From assembly GCF_008727795.1 (NCBI RefSeq), contig NZ_CP044222.1, positions 3,596,001 through 3,660,000 of the forward strand: a stretch of 64,000 bases of DNA, given 5' to 3'. The DNA is from Nitrincola iocasae (GTDB lineage Bacteria > Pseudomonadota > Gammaproteobacteria > Pseudomonadales > Balneatricaceae). The translations under genes were made by a program, and so were the position numbers. Under the pieces are notes generated by a model. The model worked only from the letters and a program-made list of their open reading frames with translations. It was not told the DNA's origin and ran no database searches. Below, in pieces: positions 1 to 8,405 of this stretch. Numbering within the stretch: the stretch's first letter is position 1; every line of letters begins with the position of its first letter.

Positions 1-1741
1 GCACGCTCGCCTGCAGGGTCAGCGACAGCGGTGAGCGTCGTTCGGCCCATTCGCTGGGCACACTCAACTCGCCTACACCAACGTCGTCCAGCCAGCTCTC
101 ACTCAGTTCAATCACCCGATCCGGCTCTGTCTCAGTGGTGTCGCCGAACTGGAAACCAGGCAAATCAGGCACCGCCTCGCGAAGTGGTTCAACAAACAGC
201 TGCCCGATCAGGCGGTTGCCCGCCGCAGGCGCGCCGTACAGATAGCGCCCCTCAAGGGTAAAGTGTGCATCGTCGTGTGGCGCAAGAGGTCCAGCGGCAT
301 CTGGTGAGATCTCGAGCGCAAGACGCTCAGGCAGAAAATCCTCAACCAGAAACTCATACACCGCTGGAGTCTCGCCCCCCAGATCCATCTGCATCCGCCA
401 CCGTCCGGTTTGGGCACTCTCGGAGAGGGGGTAGCGATACTGATACAGCCCCTCAGCATCGGCCTGCCATACAAAACTACGCACCACCTCGCCATCGGGC
501 CGCAGGATGCGGGTCGGAATCGGCTGTGGCGGTTGGGCACGGCCATCAGCATCACGCAACAGCGCATTCACTGGCACAGTCTCACCGGGCCGATAGAGGT
601 CGCGCGGACCAAAGGCGAACAAATTGAGCGCCGCCGCCTGCGGCCCACTGACCTCGAACTCGGCCAGATCCAGGGCAGCATCCTGCAGGCGCAGCAGTGT
701 GGTCGCGCGCTCGCGCGTGGCGAGCAGCAAGCGGGCATCCTTATGCGTCGGCAGGCGCACATGGCCATCGCTGCCGCTGCGGCCCTCGGCGAGGGTGAGA
801 CCTTTCGCATCAAGCAGTTCCAACCTGACCTCAGCAAGCGGTAGCCCTTCATCCAGCGACTGCACGAAGGCATCAAGCCCAGTGGCACTGCGGCGCAGGC
901 TAAGGCCAATATCGCTACGGCTGAACACCGTCACCGGCAGACTGTATGCAAAGGTCCCGCTGGGACGCATCACCGCCACAAACACCCCCGGCTCGGCCAG
1001 CGCGGCAATGTCATCGAGCGGTAACATCAAGCGTTCGCGCGTATTGGCGGGCGGGTTCAGTGCAAACTGTGCGGTATGGACCAGTTGCGCGTTAGTGGGC
1101 ATATCCTCGAGTTGCCACAGATCCATCGCAGACTGGCGGTTCCACTCGGACAGGAAGCCATGCAGGCGTTCCGGCCGGATGCGGAAAAACTCCACATCAA
1201 CCTTGTCGACATTGACAGCGATCACCGGTAAGCCATCCGCCAGCCGCATCGGCAGCAGCGAGCCACGACTGGCGAACCCGAGCGACGGCGGTTGAGCGCG
1301 TGTGGTGAGCTGGTGCGTTTCGTTCTTACCCAGCGGCACACCGGTCACACTGCGGATATCGGCTGAGATCTGCAGGCTGAGTGTGCGCTCCGGCTCAATT
1401 GGCTGGCGGCGTAGCTCCTGGAGGTTATCGGACAGGATCCACCCCCCCTCAAGGCGCTCGCCTTGAGCATCGGCGAGCATCAGCAACGTATCGAAGCGCT
1501 GATCCGGGTCGAGCGGCGCCGAAAACGACACCACCAGGGCACTGGCGCCAGCAACGTCGAGTTCGGACACATCCATCACTGACAGGGCGGCCTGAGCCGT
1601 ACCCTTATCTTCGAGTACAACCCTATCCTTAGCCTTGGATGCCGCCTCTTCTGCTCCCTTGTCTGGTTCGGCCTGGTCGCCACACCCCACCAGTAATACC
1701 GCCACCCACAAGGCACCCGCCAACATCCGCCACCGTTTCAT
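1..1741 (-). CDS. Alpha-2-macroglobulin-like lipoprotein, N-terminal part (runs off left edge)
   Basis: The reading frame is open from an ATG at 1741 to the window edge (580 codons), so the gene is partial. It begins with a lipoprotein signal (basic MKRWR, hydrophobic stretch, LLVGC with the lipidated Cys at residue 20). A Shine-Dalgarno-like GAGGTGG lies just upstream. The frame then reads as a series of beta-rich segments, including RDLYRPGETV near residue 380, a hallmark of the macroglobulin domains of bacterial alpha-2-macroglobulins such as E. coli YfhM (about 1650 residues). Family members trap proteases in the periplasm and usually sit beside pbpC. The thioester region and any pbpC partner would lie beyond the edge, so trapping chemistry cannot be judged here. 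Family is fairly sure; exact role is inferred. Confidence 0.8.
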   Translation of the reverse strand, partial: MKRWRMLAGALWVAVLLVGCGDQAEPDKGAEEAASKAKDRVVLEDKGTAQAALSVMDVSELDVAGASALVVSFSAPLDPDQRFDTLLMLADAQGERLEGGWILSDNLQELRRQPIEPERTLSLQISADIRSVTGVPLGKNETHQLTTRAQPPSLGFASRGSLLPMRLADGLPVIAVNVDKVDVEFFRIRPERLHGFLSEWNRQSAMDLWQLEDMPTNAQLVHTAQFALNPPANTRERLMLPLDDIAALAEPGVFVAVMRPSGTFAYSLPVTVFSRSDIGLSLRRSATGLDAFVQSLDEGLPLAEVRLELLDAKGLTLAEGRSGSDGHVRLPTHKDARLLLATRERATTLLRLQDAALDLAEFEVSGPQAAALNLFAFGPRDLYRPGETVPVNALLRDADGRAQPPQPIPTRILRPDGEVVRSFVWQADAEGLYQYRYPLSESAQTGRWRMQMDLGGETPAVYEFLVEDFLPERLALEISPDAAGPLAPHDDAHFTLEGRYLYGAPAAGNRLIGQLFVEPLREAVPDLPGFQFGDTTETEPDRVIELSESWLDDVGVGELSVPSEWAERRSPLSLTLQASV

Positions 1742-1789
1742 CACACCACCTCAATCAATTGAACTGTGAGTATAAGAACTATAAACAAT

Positions 1790-2353
1790 CTATATTAGCA
1801 GATCCCCTAGCCCCCATAAGCCGAAGCCAGCAAATAACACCGCCGCTGCAATACGGAACATATTCATATTGATGCGTTTAAGCACCCACTCGCCGGCAAA
1901 AATAACCGGCACATTGGCCAGCAACATGCCCAGCGTCGTGCCCAGAGTGACCAACAGCAGCGATTCAAACTTAACTGCCAGCATCAGTGTAGCCACTTGG
2001 GTTTTATCACCGATTTCAGCCAGAGAAAACAGCACCAGCGTGGTGACAAAAGCACCGTATTTCACCAAACGACCATTCAGGTCATCATCACTATCCGGGA
2101 TCAACACCCAGATCGCCATTGCCAAAAAACTCAGTGACAGCAGCCACTGAAACAGATCACCCGACAGATAACCACCCAACCAGTCACCCAGGCCAGCGGT
2201 AAGTCCATGGTTCAGTAATGTAGCCAAGGTCACACCAAAAATAATCGCCCAGGGACGACGAAATTTAGCAACCAATAACAAAGATAAAAGCTGGGTCTTA
2301 TCGCCCATTTCAGCGATAGTCACCGCCAGTGTTGACAGGAAGAATGCATCCAT
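1790..2353 (-). CDS. UPF0016/TMEM165-family manganese exporter (MneA-like)
   Basis: This is a small polytopic inner-membrane protein of about 187 residues. It has the family's two internal repeats, each with an acidic motif in a helix: EMGDKTQ near residue 15 and EIGDKTQ in the second half. Bacterial members export Mn2+. The start MDAFFLSTLAV at 2353 fits the family; an in-frame upstream start at 2401 would add a hydrophobic leader that does not look like family sequence. A GGAA lies about 10 bases before the ATG. The gene is preceded on its own strand by a yybP-ykoY (Mn2+) riboswitch, which independently supports a manganese role. Confidence 0.88.
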   Translation of the reverse strand: MDAFFLSTLAVTIAEMGDKTQLLSLLLVAKFRRPWAIIFGVTLATLLNHGLTAGLGDWLGGYLSGDLFQWLLSLSFLAMAIWVLIPDSDDDLNGRLVKYGAFVTTLVLFSLAEIGDKTQVATLMLAVKFESLLLVTLGTTLGMLLANVPVIFAGEWVLKRINMNMFRIAAAVLFAGFGLWGLGDLLI

Positions 2354-2424
2354 TGAAGTGTTCCGGGGCAGGACTGTTAAAAACCAAAGGCATAGCCACA
2401 CATCCCACCCCGGTCTGTGCTTCT

Positions 2425-2552
2425 ATACCTTAGGTCTCATCAGCCGCTCTGCAGTAGATTTGGATGCAGAGGGTGTATCAACCATGAGCATGAGGCTCAA
2501 GTATGTTGGCTGATACCCCGACCTGAGTCGGGCGATTACTCCCCCAAGAGTT
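2425..2552 (-). ncRNA. yybP-ykoY manganese riboswitch
   Basis: Read on the minus strand, the leader shows the conserved blocks GGGGGAGTAATCGC, then CCAACATACTTGAG, then GCTGATGAGACCT, in the usual order. The closing P1 helix can be drawn between CTTGGG (plus-strand 2543-2548) and CCTAAG (plus-strand 2429-2434), with one G-U pair. This element binds Mn2+ and turns on Mn exporters of the MntP and UPF0016 families. It ends about 70 bases before the exporter start codon, so control of that gene is the natural reading. Whether it acts on transcription or translation cannot be told; I see no convincing intrinsic terminator. Confidence 0.88.
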
Positions 2553-2644
2553 TGCGCAGATTAGCGGCAGTTGTATAACTTGTCAAACCCATCTACGGCA
2601 AGCCATGGTATAATGCGTTTTTCTTTTTGATCTGTGGATGACCC

Positions 2645-4024
2645 GTGACGACCTCTCTGTTCAGCAACCTAAACCTCCCAGCCGCCGCCCTGACCAATCT
2701 CGCCCAGATGGGTTATGAACAGATGACGCCGATTCAGCAACAGAGCCTGCCCCTGGTACTGTCGGGTCGTGACCTGATCGCCCAGGCACAGACCGGCAGC
2801 GGTAAAACCGCGGCGTTTGGTATCGGTATGCTGGAAACGCTTAATCCTCGTCTGTTTGCGGTACAAGGACTGGTGCTCTGCCCTACCCGTGAGCTGGCTG
2901 GACAGGTGGCGGGCGAACTGCGCAAATTGGCACGCTATCTCGACAATATCAAAATCATTACCCTGTGTGGCGGCCAACCTATCGGTCCACAAATCGGCTC
3001 GCTGGAACATGGCGCGCATATCGTTGTGGGGACTCCGGGACGTCTGCGCGATCACCTGCGCAAGGAAACACTCAAACTGGATCGCCTCAGCATGCTAGTG
3101 CTGGATGAAGCCGACCGCATGCTCGACATGGGCTTTGAAGAGGATATCCGTTTTATTATTGGCGCCACACCCGCAAAACGCCAGACCCTGCTATTTTCGG
3201 CCACCTACCCGGAACAGATCGAATCCATCAGTGCCGCCTATCAATATGACCCCGTCAGAGTCAGCATTGACACCCAGCACGATGACTCCACTATCGAGCA
3301 GAAGGTCTGGTACTGTGACAGCAAACACAAAGCCGCTGCCGTAGCGGCCGTGTTACAGCACTTTGCCCCGGAAGCGGCAATTATTTTCTGTAACACCAAA
3401 CAAGGCTGCAACGACATGGCCAACGCCCTGCGAGACTATGACCTAAAGTCCTTGTCTCTGCACGGCGACCTGGAACAACGTGAACGCGACCAGGTATTGA
3501 TCCGCTTCAGCAATGGCAGTAGCCGCTACCTGCTGGCTACTGATGTTGCTGCGCGCGGACTGGATATCGATGCAGTGGATCTGGTGATCAATGCCGACCT
3601 GCCTCAGGACCCAGCCGTTTATACTCATCGGGTAGGCCGCACCGGACGTGCCGGTCGCAAGGGTATTGCTATCTGCCTGTGTGGTGAACGCGATAAGCAC
3701 CGATTACAGCGTATCGAAGCCCTGCAGTCCCAGCCCATCATAGCGATAGATAACCTGCCAACAGCTACACCCGATCGCAATCCAGCACCGGCTGAGATGA
3801 CCACGCTTTGCATTGCCGGCGGACGCAAGGATAAACTGCGGGCCGGTGATATTCTCGGTGCTCTGACACGTGCCGGTGGCATAGACGCTAAGCAGATTGG
3901 CAAAATCGACATCACCGATCATGCCTGCTATGTGGCCGTGCATCGCCGTATAGCGGCGGATGCACTGGAACAGTTAAAGTTGGGAAAAATTAAAGGGCGT
4001 ACGTTTCGCGCCAGACGTATCTAA
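2645..4024 (+). CDS. dbpA: ATP-dependent RNA helicase DbpA
   Basis: This is a 459-residue DEAD-box helicase. It has a Q-motif region (MTPIQQQSLPL), Walker A AQTGSGKT, PTRELA, DEAD in VLDEADRMLDMG, SAT in FSATYP, and HRVGRTGRAGRKG near the end of the second RecA lobe. A C-terminal domain beginning TTLCIAGGRKDKLRAGDILG is the DbpA RNA-binding domain that recognises hairpin 92 of 23S rRNA, so the role is late large-subunit ribosome assembly. Length matches E. coli DbpA (457). The start is a GTG; the ATG seven bases upstream is in another frame, and the next in-frame ATG would remove family sequence. It stands alone, with its own short leader. Confidence 0.93.
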   Translation: MTTSLFSNLNLPAAALTNLAQMGYEQMTPIQQQSLPLVLSGRDLIAQAQTGSGKTAAFGIGMLETLNPRLFAVQGLVLCPTRELAGQVAGELRKLARYLDNIKIITLCGGQPIGPQIGSLEHGAHIVVGTPGRLRDHLRKETLKLDRLSMLVLDEADRMLDMGFEEDIRFIIGATPAKRQTLLFSATYPEQIESISAAYQYDPVRVSIDTQHDDSTIEQKVWYCDSKHKAAAVAAVLQHFAPEAAIIFCNTKQGCNDMANALRDYDLKSLSLHGDLEQRERDQVLIRFSNGSSRYLLATDVAARGLDIDAVDLVINADLPQDPAVYTHRVGRTGRAGRKGIAICLCGERDKHRLQRIEALQSQPIIAIDNLPTATPDRNPAPAEMTTLCIAGGRKDKLRAGDILGALTRAGGIDAKQIGKIDITDHACYVAVHRRIAADALEQLKLGKIKGRTFRARRI

Positions 4025-4062
4025 ACTCACTCCCGCAGATGTGCGGAGAGATAATAAGGACA

Positions 4063-5787
4063 ATGATCTCGATGACCGAATGGAATCAAGCGGATAAACC
4101 CAAGCAACTACCTGTCAAACTGATGGCTCTAATCTCACTTTTACAGGGCCTGGGTTTACTCTACCTGCATCAGGCCATCGAACTACACTACTGGCCACAC
4201 CAGCAGCCACAATGGTTATTTGCGTTCTATAGCCTGGTGTTTATCTGGCCGACGATGTTGTTACTCGGTCTGAATCACAATAACGGCCGTGCCATAGTAA
4301 AGCTCACGCTGCCTTTTGCACTACTGAGCGGGCTGCTGGGCTATTATATCGGCCATCAAGTCACCCCCATCGAACATATACGTTTTAATGCACTGCTGTA
4401 CAGCTTTGTGTTTACCATGACCATCGCCACGTTTAAGGCCCTGATGTACAGCCAACAGTGGGCGAGTGGTGAGAAAGTCACCTACAGCGCGCTGTTTATC
4501 TGGTCCTGGCGCAACTTTCTCACCCTGTCCTTGGCACTGCTGTTTGCCGGTAGCTTCTGGCTGGTGCTGATGTTGTGGGGCGCTCTGTTTGAAGCCATTA
4601 ATATCGACTTTTTCAGTGACCTGTTTGAGGAGCGCTGGTTTTATTATCCCGCCATCGCCCTAGCCAACGGTTTCGGCATTATCATCTTCCGCAACCTGAC
4701 TCGCATTATTGATACCATTACCCGGCTACAGCAGGCATTGATGAAATTTCTACTGGCAGTGCTGTCGCTGGTCTCGCTGCTATTTCTCAGTGCCCTACCT
4801 TTTACCGGCTTAGATCCCTTATGGGAGAGCGGAGGCAGCAGTCTGATTTTATGGATGCAGGCACTGATGCTGTTTTTCGTCAATGCTGTTTATCAGCATG
4901 ACTCGGACACCTGGCCCTACCCCTTGTGGTTGCACCGTTTTATTTATATTGGCGTTGCTGTACTGCCTATATACAGTCTGATTAGCTGCTACGGCCTGAG
5001 CCTGCGTATCGACCAGTATGGCTGGAGCCTCAGTCGTTACTGGGCTTTTCTGATCTGGTTTTTACTGGCACTGTTTCCGCTGGGCTACTGGTGGGGCATA
5101 GCGAAATATCGGGATCGTTGGACACTCCAACTCGGTCGCACTAACCTTGCCATAGGTCTGGTGGTACTAATGGCCATGCTTATCGTCAACTCGCCAATGC
5201 TGGATTTCAGAAAAATGACAGTGGCAGACCAACTGCAACGCTTGGCCGACAACAAGATCAAGGGTGATGACTTCGATCTCAACTATTTTCGTCGCCACCT
5301 GGCTCGGCCAGGGTACGAAGGATTACAAACGCTCAAAGCACAATATGGTGAGGCCCATCCAGGCTTAGTGGTTAGGATCAATGCCCTGTACAGCGACAGA
5401 AACCAAGAACAAGCCAGCTCTACCCGAGATGAATTTATTGCCGCCATCACCCTGCTATCTGACAACCCACCCGAGGCGCTGCTGACCGCGATTTATAACC
5501 AGGAAGTAAACCAATTCTGGAGCATTCAGCAAACCCGGCAATATTATTTACGCGCTCTGGATCTCGACCTGGATGGCAACCAGGAGTATTTGTGGATTAA
5601 AAAACGGCAAGAACACACAGAAATACAACTTTTTTTCCAGCAAGGTGGACAATGGACGTCACTGTACATTGGAACCTCTCAAAGCGTTGACCAGGAGTCA
5701 TTAGCCGGAGACATTGAGGTTGTGCCCACACGCTGGAATGATCTTGTGATAGGAAACCAGCGATTCAGGGTGCGACTGGAGGATTAG
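4063..5787 (+). CDS. DUF4153-type polytopic membrane protein
   Basis: The protein has about 575 residues. The first roughly 375 contain some ten to twelve hydrophobic helices, including WGALFEAINIDFFSDLFEE and a following FGIIIFRNL, which resemble the DUF4153 family. The last about 180 residues are soluble, begin near DNKIKGDDFDLNYFRRH, and contain a possible calcium-loop-like LDLDGNQEYLW. Function is unknown. The start is uncertain: ATG at 4063 lies two bases after AAGGA, another ATG at 4072 has better spacing (11), and one at 4039 lacks a ribosome-binding site. The gene follows dbpA by about 40 bases and may be co-transcribed. Confidence 0.7.
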   Translation: MISMTEWNQADKPKQLPVKLMALISLLQGLGLLYLHQAIELHYWPHQQPQWLFAFYSLVFIWPTMLLLGLNHNNGRAIVKLTLPFALLSGLLGYYIGHQVTPIEHIRFNALLYSFVFTMTIATFKALMYSQQWASGEKVTYSALFIWSWRNFLTLSLALLFAGSFWLVLMLWGALFEAINIDFFSDLFEERWFYYPAIALANGFGIIIFRNLTRIIDTITRLQQALMKFLLAVLSLVSLLFLSALPFTGLDPLWESGGSSLILWMQALMLFFVNAVYQHDSDTWPYPLWLHRFIYIGVAVLPIYSLISCYGLSLRIDQYGWSLSRYWAFLIWFLLALFPLGYWWGIAKYRDRWTLQLGRTNLAIGLVVLMAMLIVNSPMLDFRKMTVADQLQRLADNKIKGDDFDLNYFRRHLARPGYEGLQTLKAQYGEAHPGLVVRINALYSDRNQEQASSTRDEFIAAITLLSDNPPEALLTAIYNQEVNQFWSIQQTRQYYLRALDLDLDGNQEYLWIKKRQEHTEIQLFFQQGGQWTSLYIGTSQSVDQESLAGDIEVVPTRWNDLVIGNQRFRVRLED

Positions 5788-5844
5788 GGGTAATAATGTT
5801 CTGGCGAGAACAGGTGTACTCGACCATAGCAGCATACCCCTTTA

Positions 5845-6744
5845 TCACTTGGCTTCATCCGCTGGGAACACCCTTGCGCAAAGAAAATCTACCAAGGCAC
5901 GCACTTTGGGCGATGGATGCTTACTTGCTGGCCAGAGAATATGGAAGGAACCGCTGTGCTGTACATAGTCGGCCAGAATGGGTTGCAGCCTTCCATCAGC
6001 TAGCGGTTCACGTATAGAAAAGTCCGGCAGGTAGGCGACGCCAAGTCCCCGTAGCGCAAAACACACACGCGTCTCAATATTGTTGCAAATCATTGAAGTG
6101 GGAAGTTGCAATTTGGGTTCATCTGGTGGCTGTTGCAGCGCCCAAGTTTCCAGTTTACCACTGTTGGGAAAACGATAGTGCAGACAACTGTGCTGTAGCA
6201 AGTCGGCCGGCATTTTCGGCGTACCTCTGAGTGCCAGGTAATCAGGTGAGGCAACTAGCCTCATCTGAAAGTTGCCCAAACGACGGGCTGACAAGCGCGA
6301 ATCCTGCGGCTCGCCGGTGCGCACTACGGCATCGAAGCCTTCTTTAATCACGTCCACCATACGGTCGCTGAAATCCAGATCCAGTTCAATTTCCGGATAT
6401 TCACGCATAAATTCACCGAGCACAGGCAACACCAACGAGCTGACCAGCGGCAGGCTTACGCGCAGGCGTCCGCGCGGTGCACCTGTGGCTTGCGATAATT
6501 CCAGTTGTGCGGCTTCAATCTCAGCCAGAATGCGGCGGCAACGTTCCAGAAACAACAAACCTTCGGCTGTTAACGTGACACTGCGGGTGCTGCGGTTAAA
6601 CAGACGTACGCCCAGTTTTTCTTCCAGCCGTACCACGCTCTTACCTACGGCAGAGGCCGACACACCAAGTTCGCGACCAGCACCAACGAAGCTGCGCTGC
6701 TCGGCGACCTGCACAAACACCATAAAACCATTCAAGCTATCCAT
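5845..6744 (-). CDS. LysR-family transcriptional regulator
   Basis: This 299-residue protein begins with the LysR winged-helix domain (MDSLNGFMVFVQVAEQRSFV, then VSASAVGKSVVRLEEKLGVRLFNRSTRSV). The C-terminal part is the usual periplasmic-binding-like effector domain. Sequence style is that of the CrgA/DhcR branch, in which LysR genes often control an adjacent divergent exporter. The divergent neighbour is an MFS transporter that starts 128 bases away, so that is the likely target. The ligand is unknown. The 3' end converges on the DUF4153 gene. Confidence 0.9.
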   Translation of the reverse strand: MDSLNGFMVFVQVAEQRSFVGAGRELGVSASAVGKSVVRLEEKLGVRLFNRSTRSVTLTAEGLLFLERCRRILAEIEAAQLELSQATGAPRGRLRVSLPLVSSLVLPVLGEFMREYPEIELDLDFSDRMVDVIKEGFDAVVRTGEPQDSRLSARRLGNFQMRLVASPDYLALRGTPKMPADLLQHSCLHYRFPNSGKLETWALQQPPDEPKLQLPTSMICNNIETRVCFALRGLGVAYLPDFSIREPLADGRLQPILADYVQHSGSFHILWPASKHPSPKVRALVDFLCARVFPADEAK

Positions 6745-6871
6745 GTTACCTCCGTTTTATTTCCACAATTACGGACAAAAAGATCCGCATATAACGGAAA
6801 TATACCCTACTTTTTCTTTAATCGAAGGCTTTATATGATCTGGGCACAGCCATTTAATCAAGGAATTTACC
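6745..6871. promoter_or_regulatory. Divergent lysR/MFS control region
   Basis: The 127 bases between the two divergent starts are AT-rich and must hold both promoters. A TTTATATGAT block near 6829-6838 could supply a -10 for the MFS gene. LysR proteins bind T-N11-A dyads in such regions, but no single convincing dyad stands out by eye, so no operator is assigned. Confidence 0.4.
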
Positions 6872-8116
6872 GTGACAAAGCTTCCATTTCAGCAGCTGAA
6901 GGCTACGCCGCCCAACCAGTTATCAGGTGGTGCAGCGATGAACCCCACGACATCAGATCGACTGCCACTGGCCGCACTGCTGGCGCTGGCCTTAGCTGGT
7001 TTTGTTACCATCCTGACCGAGGCTTTACCCGCAGGCCTTTTGCCACAAATAGGCTCAGAATTGGGTGTTTCAGAAGCGCTTGCCGGTCAGCTTGTAACTG
7101 TTTATGCCATTGGCTCTCTGCTGGCGGCTATTCCACTGATGACAATCACACAAGGTGTACGGCGCAGGCCTTTGTTGCTGGCGGCCATAGTCGGCTTTGC
7201 TGTCGCCAATACAGTGACAACGTTTTCCACCAGTTACTCCTTAACCCTGGTGGCTCGCTTTCTGGCAGGTGTGGCGGCAGGTTTATTGTGGGCCTTACTC
7301 GCAGGTTACGCCAGCCGCATGGTGCCTGAGCATCTTAAGGGGCGTGCTATCGCGATAGCGATGGTCGGTACACCGCTAGCGCTTTCTTTAGGGATCCCAG
7401 CGGGTACCCTGCTCGGTAATTTGTTCGGATGGCGTGTCTGTTTCGGAATTATGAGTCTGTTAGCACTGATGCTGATTGTATGGGTTAGGCTGAAGATACC
7501 GGACTTTGCAGGGCAAGCCACCGGTAAACGACTGTCAATTGGACAGGTATTTACACTGCCGGGTATTCGCCCGGTGCTGTTTGTGGTGCTGGCCTTTGTG
7601 CTCGCACATAACATTCTTTACACCTATATCGCCCCGTTCTTGTCGGCCGCAAGCATGGCAGAGCGAACCGATCTGGTTCTGCTGGTATTTGGAATGACCG
7701 CGCTGCTTGGAATTTGGGTGATTGGTGTGTTAATTGATCGACATTTGCGTACTCTGACACTTGCCAGCATAGCGCTGTTTGCTTTGGCTGCACTGGTACT
7801 GGGCCTTGCTGGCAACGTGCCGGTGGCAGTTTATTGCGCAGTAGCTGCCTGGGGGCTTGCATTTGGTGGCGCGGCAACCTTGTTTCAAACGGGCCTCGCT
7901 AAGGCGGCCGGAGTGGCCGCCGATGTTGCTCAGTCTATGCTGGTTACCGCCTGGAACCTGGCTATCGCAGGTGGTGGCATCGTCGGTGGTGTATTGCTTG
8001 AACAGCTTGGAGTCAGCTCATTCTCACCAGCTTTACTCATATTGCTGGTAGCTGCACTATTCGTTGTATGGATGGCGAGGGCGCACGGCTTTGCCGCAAA
8101 AAGCTTTACCGACTAA
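6872..8116 (+). CDS. MFS drug/sugar-efflux-type transporter (DHA1 family)
   Basis: This 414-residue protein has twelve predicted hydrophobic helices and the DHA1 arrangement: GFVTILTEALPAGLLPQIG in helix 1, the loop RRPLL after helix 2, and a helix-5 glycine-rich LALSLGIPAGTLLG. It resembles AraJ/YdhP-type exporters. The GTG at 6872 has AAGGA seven bases before it; an ATG at 6938, 22 codons on, also has AGGTGG before it and is a real alternative. It is divergent from the LysR gene, which probably regulates it. Substrate cannot be read from sequence. Confidence 0.85.
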   Translation: MTKLPFQQLKATPPNQLSGGAAMNPTTSDRLPLAALLALALAGFVTILTEALPAGLLPQIGSELGVSEALAGQLVTVYAIGSLLAAIPLMTITQGVRRRPLLLAAIVGFAVANTVTTFSTSYSLTLVARFLAGVAAGLLWALLAGYASRMVPEHLKGRAIAIAMVGTPLALSLGIPAGTLLGNLFGWRVCFGIMSLLALMLIVWVRLKIPDFAGQATGKRLSIGQVFTLPGIRPVLFVVLAFVLAHNILYTYIAPFLSAASMAERTDLVLLVFGMTALLGIWVIGVLIDRHLRTLTLASIALFALAALVLGLAGNVPVAVYCAVAAWGLAFGGAATLFQTGLAKAAGVAADVAQSMLVTAWNLAIAGGGIVGGVLLEQLGVSSFSPALLILLVAALFVVWMARAHGFAAKSFTD

Positions 8117-8281
8117 TTCACAGCTGGGTTTATGAACCTTTGAACTAAGACAGGGCACTCAAAACCACCAATCACCCTCATCGTTTAAAGCCAGCCTTCA
8201 ATTTATATACACTCTATTTGCGTTTTAGTTATGACAACTCCTCCCCATCTAAACTTTTGTTTTAATTATTCTTCGATGAAC

Positions 8282-8297
8282 TGGCACAATTTCTGCT
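8282..8297 (+). promoter_or_regulatory. Sigma-54 (RpoN) promoter of the Amt-GGDEF-EAL gene
   Basis: TGGCACAATTTCTGCT has the -24 GG (8283-8284) and -12 GC (8295-8296) with exactly ten bases between them. It departs from the TGGCAC-N5-TTGCW consensus only at the first T of the -12 box. The expected start of transcription is near 8308, leaving a leader of about 100 bases. A GCACC-N5-GTGC-like imperfect NtrC dyad sits at 8367-8381, inside that leader, which is an unusual place. The leader also contains GCTA...ACTCT paired with AGAGT-TAGC (8306-8335). Confidence 0.7.
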
Positions 8298-8405
8298 GGC
8301 TATTAGCTAACGACACTCTGCACAACGAGAGTTAGCACTAGCTTAGCCAGCAACAGCACATCTTTCGCACCGATAGAGTGCAGACATTATCACCGGAGAC
8401 TGCCA

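Noticed and set aside
410..1632. Several plus-strand open frames of 83-223 codons
   Set aside because: They lie opposite the alpha-2-macroglobulin frame, which has a lipobox, ribosome-binding site and domain motifs; they have no recognisable motifs and are shadows.
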